NCBI GenBank assembly: GCA_009741485.1
Contig: CM019216.1
Coordinates: 40,274,987 to 40,338,986 of the forward strand
Length of the DNA: 64,000 nucleotides
Direction of reading: 5' to 3'
Source: Malurus cyaneus samueli
Taxonomy: Eukaryota > Chordata > Aves > Passeriformes > Maluridae
Part shown: one piece after another, positions 1 to 12,400 of the stretch
Layout of the letters: every line of letters starts with the position of its first letter
Numbering within the stretch: the stretch's first letter is position 1
Position numbers and translations under genes: made by a program
The notes under the pieces: generated by a model
What the model saw: only the letters and a program-made list of their open reading frames with translations
Databases searched by the model: none
What the model was told of the DNA's origin: nothing

Positions 1-315
1 TTCTGGTCATTCTGTGGGAATTTAAAAATCTTGCCTAGCAGACAGACCAAGGAGCTATATTTGCTAGTGTTGTTTTAATTATTTTGTATGTTACTAAGTG
101 ATTTACAGCCAGAATTAATTTTTGTAATTGTTCCCTTGCTCTCTTGAACAAGGATTGTAACACTGAAGAGGTAACAAAACATATATGTAACTATATGTAA
201 CCAAGGAAGTCTGGTTGTTTTAAGTATGTTTCAATCTAATTATAGAAATTATGGTAGAGATGTTACTGAAGGTAGAAAAATTAATTTCCTTAAATATGTT
301 TATAACTTTTTAAAG

Positions 316-425
316 GTCCAGTTATTTTCAGAGCCTGAATTCAAGGGCAACTGCCAAATATTTGAAAAAAACACAGGATGCATTGATTCATTTGCTGTGA
401 AGTCTTCAAAAATTGTAGATGGAAG
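316..425 (+). CDS. CRYBG1: CRYBG1 exon: crystallin motif FSEPEFKG
   Basis: Starts after TTTTAAAG and ends before GTAAGT; enters in phase 0 and leaves two bases of a Ser codon. It encodes the first Greek-key motif in the window. The reading frame is open upstream, but the phase matches the AG at 314-315. Confidence 0.9.
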
Positions 426-3400
426 GTAAGTTATATTGAATGAATACTGCAAAATCACCAAAATGGTAGAAGTTTTAGAAGAGCAACTTCTCTTTCTAAC
501 TAGCTTTCTAACATCTGAGGTGGTTTCATGTATGGGCACTTAGAGCGAGAGCGAACAATGCTTTGCAGTTTGCATATCAGTCTTTCAGGGCACAATATTA
601 TAAATAATGTTTTTGCATTTTACTGTGCATAGATTTCTTAAGAGGAAACTTATTCTCCTTCTTTCTGCAGCTGCATAGTGTATGACCAGGAGGAATTCTC
701 TGGTAACCAGTATGTGTTGGAAGAAGGGATCTATCCTGATCTGACAGCAATGGGTTGTTCACCCCAAGCAGTTATAAAATCTTTACGGATCATTAGTGTT
801 GTAAGTAAAGCCATTATATTGTAAGGATAAGTGATGATTCTGACTTCCCCATTTTTTGCTACAGTAAAAATTCTAGGGCACACATACAACAGAGGAGGGC
901 TTGGGTTGGGGGGGGTTGTTTGCTTGTTTGGGTTTGAGTTATTTTCTGTGCAGTAGCAGTTAAATGTCCTAACTGCAGTTAGTCTTTTTTTTTTTTTTTT
1001 ATTTCTGTGCTGTTTTGTGAAAGAGCAGACATCACAGAAGCAGCTGCCTGGGATCCCTGTTCTTAATAATAGCTTATAAAAGAACTTCTGTAAAGAGTCA
1101 AGAATGTCAGTCTATTTCCCAGTAGGAGAGACCACTTGGAATAGGTTAAGACAGCAGTAGGACAGTGTGAAGAAATACCTGTACCATAGACTGTTTAGGA
1201 TGAATATTTAAAAAAAGCAGACTTAATTAAGCAACTTTGCATGAAATACATGTAATTATAAAACACTGTTGGTATCATCAGGACAATGGAATTTGAGTTA
1301 ATCACAAAATAATGTATGCTTCTAAATAAGGTAAAGCAACACCCAATACTATTCAGCAAAATCAGGCAGTGTTGTTGTGTGTGGTAGATACAAACTAAAC
1401 TACATTTACATATTTTGTAACTCAAAAAAAAATCAGTGGCCAGGAATGAGTGCTCCAGCTTATAACCAATCATTATGATGGATCCCTTACAGAATCTGCA
1501 AGTATATTTTAAGATCGGAGTAATTAGTAGCAAAATGTGGTCAAGATTACAGGAATTTACAACAACTTGAGGAGATGGTGCTCATTTTAAAAATAGGGCA
1601 AGTTCACTATTGAATCTCTTCTTTGAATATGGCAACTTTATTGCACTCCACCGTAATTTTGGTAACCTGTCCATGGTGCAGCAGTTGCCAAAGGAGAGCT
1701 AAAATGTGTCATCCTCTTTCATGTCCCTGGAGAATTTGGATGTGCTCTGTAAACAAACTAATACAGCAAGTATGTCTGCCTTCTGAACTCCTTGGCTGTT
1801 TAGACAGATCCCATTAAAAACAATAGAATTGCATCTAGCCAAGCTTGGTGGGTGATCACCAGGAATTAAAATAGGCTCTTCCATACATGTCAGAAGTTCC
1901 TGGGTTTAAAATCTTGTTTCAACCCGGAAGGATCAGCTTACTTTTGAAAGATTTATTATTTGTGACAGAGGCTGTTGTGGTAAAACATAAATGCCAGTTC
2001 TGTGCCTCTTTAAGCTCTTTACACTTGTGAAACTTGTTCTAGTCCTACATTTTATCACACTTCAGACAGTAGCACAGAGCTGCATCTGTCTGCAAATCAT
2101 ATGCTGCTGCTTCCTTCTTCAGAAGCTTCCTAGATGTGGAGAAGAGGAAAATGGGTAACTTTGCTCATTGGTTTATTACCAAATCAGAATAGAAATAATT
2201 ATAATTTCTATCTAACTACTTACATTGTTCATTTTTCATTATTTTCCTGAAGCTTGAACCTTATTATTTTAGCTCCTGTTTTCACCTGTCAGACTTATTT
2301 TGGGACTATTTTGGCAGTGCCAATCTTAATTCCTCCCCACCATCTGCCATTTCTATAACTTTCCTCAGGATTTTTTCTGCGACATTTTCTATACAAGAAG
2401 CACCTTTGCTATTTTAGTGTCATGTTACTGTATTTAGCTAGTTAAACTCCCCTTTGCAGGGATCTTTTTGTAAGGGACCATAAAAAAAGAAATTAAAGGG
2501 ATATTTAAACACTTGTAAGTGGAAACTAAAAGGTTTTTTTTTAAAATAAGGGAACTTACGAAACTATATAAAAGACTGTTTATAAGCTCAAGGTTTTTGG
2601 GGCTTTTATGCCACTATACCTTTAATTGGTTGTGTTTGCTTTGCATGCTCCACATGGTTGCACTGCAGATAGAAAATACTATTCTTCCTCCTTAAATTTG
2701 ACACATTCTTTTTTCTGAACATACTATAAAAAACAGCTGCGAATGTGGTTTATGCTTGAACAGCCATGCTGAAATTACGTTTTAATGAGCAACTCTGGAA
2801 CAGCTACATGTAGATATACATCAACACTAGCTTGGTACAGTGCAGTACATAGGAAGTACTGAAAGCAAATTCACGAGCTGACCTTGCACTTCTTGCTGTG
2901 GGGAATGTTTTATGTAACTGTGTTGGTGCTGAATCAGAAAAATGCCCAGTGTAAGGTGTGGCAGAAAATTGGAGGATTTCCTTTTCTGCCTCTGTTTTCT
3001 TTGCAAGTGGATTATTTCTAAAGCACTGCATGAGGCTGAAAGGTTGTTGCCTGAGCAATTGCATGTCTCAGAGGGCAGGTGTTAGTCTGTAAAAGGGCTT
3101 AGAGTTCAGACGCACTGGGGCATCATCACAGTGTGACTTGGTTCTGTTGGGCTCTTTACCTGTGGTGATGCATGAGAGCCTAACTGGTGTCGCCTTTCAT
3201 GGTGGGGCTGAGCATACTGTGGTTTTGGAGTAAGCTGGAAAGGCCTCTCCGGGCATTTTCCACAGCCTGGCAGTGTGTGCCATCAGGAAGCCTAGCTCAG
3301 CTGCTGTGTGATAACCTGGACTGCTGCACAGATAATGGTGATGCTCATGCAACGCTGCCATCTGAGCCCTTTAACATCTAAAGGAAGATTAAAGAGGAAT

Positions 3401-6400
3401 TTAAGCAATGTCTACAAGTTGGTAGATGGGAGGTCTTGCCTAATAAATTCACATGAAAGCATGCATATATGAGCTGTCACGCATGCATGGAGCCAGCTCT
3501 GCCTCGGAGGGGCTGTTTCCATGCCTGAGGGCAGATGGGAGTCTGTCGAGACTTTGCGTCATGTCAGGCGTTCCCGATGCAGGTGATGTGTGTGAGTGTG
3601 CTGGACACATGCCAGCAGGAAGGAGCTCTTCTGGCTGCGGCGTTGGTTTTATGCAGTCGTTGCTGGAAGATTTGTGAGAAAGGGAGTGGCAGTGTCATTT
3701 CTGTCTGAGTGTACAGTGTAACATCAGGACACTCAGGCTTAAATGACTTTACCCTGGGCGATTTCAAACCCTACCTCCCAGCTTCCACTGGAAGGCCTTC
3801 TTATGAGAGGTTGTTTCCAGTCCACTACAGATGCCTTGCCCCACAGAAAAGAGTCCAAGGCTCCTTTTCCAGAAGACATTTAAACTGGATTCAGTTACAC
3901 AGGGAGCTTTGTGTGGGCGAAATCCATTTGACACCAGAAGCATTTTGACAGGAAGGGAGGAGAATCATCTCCCCACAGCAATTTGGAGGATTCAGATGTT
4001 ACAGTTTTCACTTGTCATGAATTTGACTTCAGGAGTATTAGTCTGGAAGTTTTTGTCTAGTCAGAGATTGAAGTTGCCATAACCTACTGTAAAAGTTAAA
4101 AATTAAAGCAGTAAGTGATAAGCAGTGCTGACAAGGCTGTCATCATTTGAAGCTGTAGAAATCAATATTATCTTGCTGTCTGTTCAGCTCTTTATATGAA
4201 AATTCCCATGACTGGGGATTAGTGCCATGGAAGAGGGATATGGCATTGCTTAAAATGTATTTTAAAACATTCTTAAGGTGTTAAGGCACACAGAAATCTG
4301 TTCCTTAAGGTAAGGAAGTTTTATGTTCTATGTGAGAAGATCCCTTGTGTGTTTCATGTAAGGGTCTTTTATGACTTTTCAAGTTTAAGTAGCGAATTGA
4401 AGAGCAAAAACATTCACAGTTTTTGATCTTAAACTATCAAGAAGAAACCTCTGAAATAAAAGGGCTATGTGGAGTATTGATGTTCACAGTCACCATCTGG
4501 AGTTCCAACATCCTATAAAAGCACTCATCTTTCTTTTGCAGGAGCTGTCTGAGCCCTGCATAGTTCTTTTTGAAAAGATGGGTTTCCAAGGAAAGAAAAT
4601 CGAATTCAGTACAGAAACCTTAAATCTCCAGTTCCTGGGATACAATCCTCGAATAGCTTCAGTTCAAGTCCTTGGTGGCATGTAAGTTTAAAAACACCTT
4701 TTGATTCTTTAGAATGATGTACTTATTCGACTTTACAGGTGTAATGGAATCACAGAATGTAAAATTAGAATATCATAATGTGTGTAGTACATTGATGCCA
4801 TTTCTTCTAACAGAGCATTTTCATATCCTGTCTCAACAATATGTTATCACTGACTCGTGTCCTGTGCTAGAAGTTGAAAGTAATTTGAATAAAGCTCTCA
4901 AGGAAACTCATGTCTTTTCTCATGCCATATTATAAAAATCAGCCTGGATAGCATCCTTAAAACCAAATTCTGTGGTCTTGGTTTAGGTCTCAGTCACAGA
5001 AAAATCATTTAGTTTGATCTGTGTCATAAGTTCAAGATATTTTTTGTAAGTCTTCATGTTCATCCTTCAACCTCTGCTATGGACACAGAGGTACAATCAG
5101 ACCACAATATCACCTCTTTTGGTGTTAGTAATAGTCCCTTTCATTTCAGGAACTGGATGAGAATATAGCAGTTCGTTTTGGCAGGTATTTTTAAACAGTT
5201 GTGTTCTCTAAAGGTGCTCTTGAAGATCCTGTAAGAAATAGTCTGTGATGAAGTTTAAAAGCTGATGGAAGCACTTTTAAAACTACTGTGCTATATTCTA
5301 GGGTTCCAGCAGATCTATTAAATCTCTCTTTTTGTTTTTTCCCTGTTGTTAACCTCTACCTCTAAGATATTTAACACCACTTAACTGTGCCTCCAGTTTT
5401 TGTGTTTTTTGTAGTTTTGGGGTTTTTTGGTTTTTAATGATAGATCCATGTTACTGTTGCTTTGCATTTAAATACGTTCTTTTGAAGAGGTAAATTTCCA
5501 AGGTGTGTGCTAGAGAGATGCTGTTGGGTAGCTTAAGGCTGCCCTCAAGTGGATAGCTAATAACCAAATTGGTAGAGCAAACCATTTTCCCCATCTGGAT
5601 AAGCTGGTCAAAGGGTTTCCTTATCACATTGATCTGAACTTTGAAACCAAGTTTGTAAGAAAAGATACATGTTCCGTATTCTGAGCCTCCTGAGGATTCA
5701 GTATCTTTCACCATGACCACAATATAGGTCTTTCTCACTTGCCATAATATGAAGTCAAATATCAAGTTACTTCTTTGCCAATAACAAGGTTATCATGATT
5801 CCAGGTAATGGAATAGTGAATTGTGTGTCTTTAACTGTCCAATGAATATATGTGGGTTTTTTTCTGCTTGATCACTGGAAACAGAATTTGATATGAAAAT
5901 TCTGATTTTATTACAGCAGTGTCAGCTGCTGAAAGTGTCAGCATACAGGGTTTACAGTTTCCTTGCTCATGCTAACTCTCCCTTCTTGAAGAGGGATTCA
6001 TCCTCTCTTCCTTTCTTAAGAGACCTCTATAATTCTCTTAATTTCGTACCTGGGGATAGGATAGATGTTTATTAGGCAGAGAAAAAGCACCAAAATTAAA
6101 AGTGAGTGTGCTTCTGGATAGAGATGTCTGCTGACAAATCAGTCAGAGGAAGGAGGTAACATGAAAATGAGTATATTGAGTGTTCATGTACTCAAACCCC
6201 CATGGCTACTGGACAGTCCCAGCACATCAGTGTGAGAAAACTCTACAAATTGCACTGTATTAAAGCCTAATTTGAAACTCAGTCATAATTCACTACCAGT
6301 GCCAATAGAGGAGAATCAGAAGTTGGGTTCTGACAGATTACACTCAATGTGTGATTTTAAGCATAGTTGGATATGTGCTAGGGAATGCTAAACAGAATTT

Positions 6401-9400
6401 TTCTATGTGTACTCTTGCTCTGTCTCTTTTCCGCCTGCCCCTTGAGGTATTTGGAAAGAAGAGAGGTGTTGTGAAATAAAACCTCTATCAAAATACCTGA
6501 GAGAACTTCAGCCTGTTGCAGTTTCCAGTATTTGTTTGTTCCTGTCTGTATCCATAGTAGCTCTTTCCCACGTGCATCAGGCCTGTCCAAATTCAGAAAG
6601 ACAAAACTGCTGGTTCTGCACCTGCAGCAATGTAGCATATACAGCACATGGAGCATATAAATCGATGCTCCTTGAGGAGTCACATTGCTTCCTGAAAACA
6701 GATGGTCTTTAAAAGTTGAGTTTTCCCAAGAAAATGCTTTGTTTCTTTCAGCTTGTAATTTTTAAATAATAGGACTCTAAAATTTTAACTCCTGTGTACT
6801 CATCTTAATGTGGCTGATCCAAATCAGGATGTGATTTTATTACTTTTTGGGGCCTGTTAAAAAGCTCACTGGCTTTCCAAAGTCAAACATTACTACATTG
6901 TGAGACAGATTTCTATTAAACTCACTTATTGATTCCAAAGCAGAATTTGGCACCTAAAACATTGTCTTGTTTTTTTTCTCCTCATAGATGGGTAATCTAT
7001 GAACATAGTAATTACAGGGGACGGCAGATGTTATTAACACCAAATGAAATTCCAGATTGGTGTAAAGCCAGCGGCTTTTCTCACATAGGCTCTCTGAGAC
7101 CTTTACTGCAGGTGAGTGGGCTGTGACATGAGCTTATCAAGTACTAATTTATATCTTGCAATGGGGTTGGGGAGATACTATGCAGATGAAAGCAGCGTTA
7201 TACTTTGTCACAGGCATGTGACAAACTTCAGTATTGGCCACTGTGTAAAGAAATCACTCTAGAGTTTCACCTGTAATAAAAGCTATTTGATTATGCTACA
7301 TGGCTTTGCAGTTACACTGCTTAAACTCTTCATTAAGCATGATTTAAACCAAATTACAGAAGACAGCACATAAGGATTAATTAAGGATTAATAAATAATG
7401 GCTAAAACTATTATATATATATTTTTTTTTCATAACTAGCATCCAGACTGGTTGCTGGCATAATGTCTGTACTATCTGCATTATTTATGGAACCAAGAAA
7501 ATTGGTAAAAAAAAAAAAACCCCAAAACTTCAATTAGTAGTGATTTTATGTTGATTTGAGGATTTAAGGAAGGTCTCTCCCGGCTTTTTATTTGGCAGAA
7601 TAATTTGCAAATTTAATGCAAAGTTTATTCTTGTCATGCCCTTTTTATTTTGTTCTCTAAATAAGGACCATATGATTTTGTCCAATGGTGCAGCAGTCCT
7701 GGGAAATTTAACATCTGAGGTTCTTGCTGAGCCATGTTTTGTTGGGGAAACAGCTTTTTCTAATCCACAGATTACTTGTACCTGTAACCAACTGCATTTG
7801 CTTGCTACCATAGCTTTGTCTTTGTATAGCCTTAAGCAGAGTTAGGAATAAAGTATTTTCACTGCCCTGCTGAGAGCTTGTCTGAACAGAAGCGTTCATG
7901 TGTAAGAGGCCTCCCAAGTGCACCCTTAATGAAAGCCAAGAGCATCTATTCAAGGAGTTAGTAGAGAGAAGTTAGTTCTGCTCTGAAAGTTCTAGCTTTC
8001 CACTGTATGCTGACTTCAGTGCATAGGAAAGCCTAAAATTCTTCATGCAGAGTGGCGAGTTCTCAAAGCTTGTTTCATCCAAGATGTTTATTGGCTTCTG
8101 ATATAAATTCTGAAATTAAAAATTTAGGCTTTCCTAAAGAAAGAGAGAGGTTTGGGGTTCAGCACTGACAGTAATTGCTCTGAAGTTAACCCAGAGCAGG
8201 ATGTGTTCTCTGCTGAGATTGTGGTTAAAGGGTTCTTTTGTTTTCTGCAGAAACGTGTGTTCTTCAGGCTTCGAAACAAGGAAACAGGAAAATTCATGTC
8301 AGCTGATGGAAACCTAGATAATCTGAATCTTCTCAGAATACAGGTCGTAGAAGATACAGACTCAGATGATCAAATCTGGGTTTATCAGGATGGATTCATA
8401 AGGTGTCGGGTAAGGTTCAAGTTCAATGTACATTTTCTCTTTTCCTCTCCAACAGTAGGACTTTATGAATTTAATTCCTACTGCATTGTCTTCTTTTATT
8501 TTATAGGCTTATTCTGTTTCAACTATAATGTAATCTTTCTGCAGGAGGTTGTTGTGGGTTTTGCTTTGCTTTAATCAACTCTGGCTTTTTCAAGTGATAC
8601 AAACTCATCTATGATACCTTTTTGTTATAACTGAAATTTTGAGAGAAAGTATTGCAGAAGTATCCAAGTAGGGAAGGCCTTTTTAAGTACAGTTCCTGCC
8701 TGATAATGTTTTGAACTAAGCATACCTTGTGGTAGGTCAGTTAGTGTAATGCAGGTTGATAGCATCTTCTGCAAACTTAAAGACAAAATCCCATTCTTTT
8801 GAGTTGCGGGGCAGGGGGGTTTGCTTGGTTTTTGTTTGTTTTCTGGTTATCCCTGTATTTGTGAAATTCATCTTTTTCCTTTCCTCTGTACCAGTTTCCA
8901 AATGAAGCCCTACTTTTCTCACAGTCCATAAAACTAATCATGTGCAAATTGTCATTGAGGTGAGCAGAAGTATGCGCAGTTCATATAATGTTTAAGTGTG
9001 AAGTCTTAGGTAGGGATGCCAGCCAAAAGAAAATTAAGTTACTTTAATACTGTTAAACAGCTTGACTGCAAAGAATCATGTGAACTTTTTCTATAGGATT
9101 GTATAACTTCAAAGGAGCCATTTATAACTATGTCATCTATGCTGGAGGGAAGAATCTTACAGTTAATAAGCTAAGGCATTGTTTGGACATGTTTACAGGA
9201 CACATGCAGTTGTAAAAGGGATTTATGCAGACAGCAAAATGATGCAAACTAAGCTAAAAGCTTAGTATCACACACAAAAGACTTCTTTTTTTATGGTGCC
9301 TCTCAAACATGTCACTGAAAGTTTTCATATTGAGGCACTGTGGTATTATGTACCTTTGGATAAATGCTCCTGGGTTTTGCCTGTTTCTGTATCCCATAAT

Positions 9401-12400
9401 GCAATTTTTCTGCACACAGAAAATACACAACTTGTGCTGTATAGCAATCAAATAGCTCAGTGCAGAGTGCAAGCTGCTAAGATTGATCTTAAGTGACTGA
9501 ACTCTTACAGACCTCTGCCATCTTTCCAGTGAATGGCAGTAAGTCTATTTTGCACAAACCAAAACTTGGCTTTTACCACCTGTTACAAAGAAAACTGAGC
9601 TCCTGGGTGGGTAGCTACATGCACGTAGGCAGACATAGGTCAGTGGAAGAACCTGCACCTTCCATTAACTTGGGTCATCTCAGGGACTGAGTCACACTAC
9701 CTTGAGCTGTGCCTGAGGTTTGGGACCGTTTAAAATATGTGGGATAACCAGTAGGCAGGATGTGAAAGTCATTCTGCTCACTTTTTCAGAAACAGATATG
9801 AATGTAGGTCTCCTAACTCTTCATGAGTTTCTTGCAGACGAGTGAAATACTGGCCTAGTGGGACCTGATGTCTAAGGTCAGAGTTCTTCTAAGTCCCACT
9901 GGAAAATGCTCCAGATATAAATGAGAATTTCAGAACTAAATCCACTTACTTGAATTCTAGGTTGTAATAATCAGAAGCATGACTTTTTCAAGAAACAATA
10001 CTTTCAAAAATACTTGTAAAAAAAAATATAGGGCTATTTCAACAGTGGCAGATGAGTGTTTAATCTGACACAGAAGTGCACTCAGTAGCTAAAAGGCACA
10101 GCTTATGAGGATCTACTGATAATCACTCTTTATCTAGAAAAATTAACCATTATTTAGTAATACAACTTTGATAATCTTTTGAAGTAAGCTTGATTTTTGC
10201 CAGTTCTTTTTTTAACCAGGAAGACATTTGCAAAGTTTTGAAATCAAGTAATAAAAATGAATAGGAAAACAGTGTAGAACAAAGAAGTAAATATTGTGAT
10301 ACCCTGTAAAATTCATACACTTGATACTGTACAGTCATGTCCTTTATCTGAAAAGGTTTCTCCAAACTAGAAATGACTAAGGAGGGTCTCTGTGCAAGGA
10401 AGAGACAAAATAGTGAGGATGTTTTAACCTGCAAAGGGTACTCTTTGAGGGATGATGTACTTGAAGTCTCTGCAGACATAGCATGCACAAGAGAGCCCTT
10501 AAAATAATCAAGGGATGAGGACAGCATCAAATAAAACTAGTTGCATATCAAATTAATTTATTTTCTTTTTTAATGGTAGTAGTTAATATTTGGAACTGCT
10601 TGCCACAGAAGGCTTACAGCACAGAATGTTGTTCATGTAAAAGGGTTACACTGATCCGGGTGGGTAGTGACTAATAAATTCACACATGGGACAGAGAATA
10701 AGCATTAAAGGTATCAGGATGCACAGAAAAGTATCTGGGCTGACAGTTGCTGTACACTGGAGGAGATAACCGGGAACATACTGCATACAAGAGTACAGTC
10801 AGTGTAATCTTCCATGGTATCTGTTATTGGCCACTGCTAGAGAAAGGTGCTAATTGTACCTTTTGATCTGATACAGTGTAGTTATTTTAATGTTCCCGTG
10901 TAGTGGAGAGTGACAGCAGAAATGGGAACAGAATTAAAATAAGGAGTCTTGAGTCTGGAGCAAAAATAGATTCCTTGAGGGAAAATAGTTCCTAAATTCT
11001 GATCTCACCTGATGACATCTCTCCTAATTGATAAAAAAACAAACAGTGGACACTAGAAGGAAGGCCATTTTGAATAATTGATGTTGCCTTTCTGATGACA
11101 CAGATGGCAGAGGATTGCTGCTTGACAATTGTTGGAAATCTTATAACTCCTGGCTCTAAACTCGGTCTGTCATTTGAGCGGAATGAAGACAAACAATATT
11201 GGCATATTAGTCCCAATGGCAGAATTTATAGCAAGATGAAACCCAACCTCGTTTTAGATATCAAAGGTAAGCAAATGTTATCTCATTACATTGGGCCTTA
11301 ATTACATGGTATTTGCAGTGGGATATGCACTAAACATGCCTGTAAATTAAGGATGGTGCTTTAGTTGCTTCATCCTAGAAGCAAAAAAAGACCCGATCAG
11401 CTAGTTTGACCTCCTGGATTATACACATCCTAGGACTTCATTTCATTTTTCCAGCATAGCATTTAGAAACTCACAGTACTTGCTTATCTTGTATTCTCAG
11501 TGTCCACTCACTGTAGATAGCCTCAGTTAATTTTGGGCAATGCGAATATGATTATTTAAAATGCTGAAGCAAGAACAACCTAACTTCTCATTAACTTTAA
11601 TTTCTATAGAGCAAATTTTCTTACATAGCATTTGTAGATGCAATAGCCAAGGGATATTAGGAAAGCAAAGGCAGGCTTGTATATTGATGTGATCAGATGC
11701 AAAAAGGTGGAGGTTCTTTGTTGATTAATGGCTATGCCGTAATGGGAAGCATGAGATTCCGCCACAGCAGCCTAAGGCCAGTCAGCACTTGATGCGTATT
11801 TTGGAGTTACTTTTGTCATAGTAATTTGATTTGTGTGGATGCTGTTTTTGAACTTCATTTTCAGAGCTTCACAGAGGGTCTAAAAAGCAGCAAATGGAAT
11901 GATTAGCATAATCAGATGTTCTTATGTAACTTTTTTTTTTGGATGAGGGGATTAAGCATCTTCTATATCTGTTCTATTCCTATTAAATTTTTAGCTGTTT
12001 TAAAACTAATTTTTAATTGATGCTGTGACATGAATTATGTCAATTACAACCACCACCACTACCATCCCTCCAAAAAAAACCAAACCAACCAGAAAAACAG
12101 CGTAGTCAATAGTCAGCACTCAAGAACTAAACAGGAATGAACTCCTAGAATCATACAATAACCTGAGTTGGAAGGGGCTCACAAGGATCATCAAAGCCCA
12201 ACCCCAGGCCCTGCACAGGACATCCCAACAGTCACACCCATCAACAATGTGTCTGACAACATTGTCCAAAATCTTCTTGAACTCTGTCAGGCTTGATGTT
12301 GTGACCACTTCCCTGGGGAGCCTGTTCCAGTGTTCAGACACCCTCTGTGGAAAGATCCTTTTCCTAGTATCCAAACTAAAACTTCCTGATGAAGCTTCGT

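Larger units (their letters stand above)
4682..11103 (+). other. CRYBG1: CRYBG1 introns between the crystallin and lectin exons
   Basis: Three introns: 4682-6987, 7112-8250 and 8410-11103. Apart from the exons at 6988-7111 and 8251-8409 I see only AT-rich intronic DNA and short homopolymers, such as the A-run near 7508-7519. Confidence 0.7.
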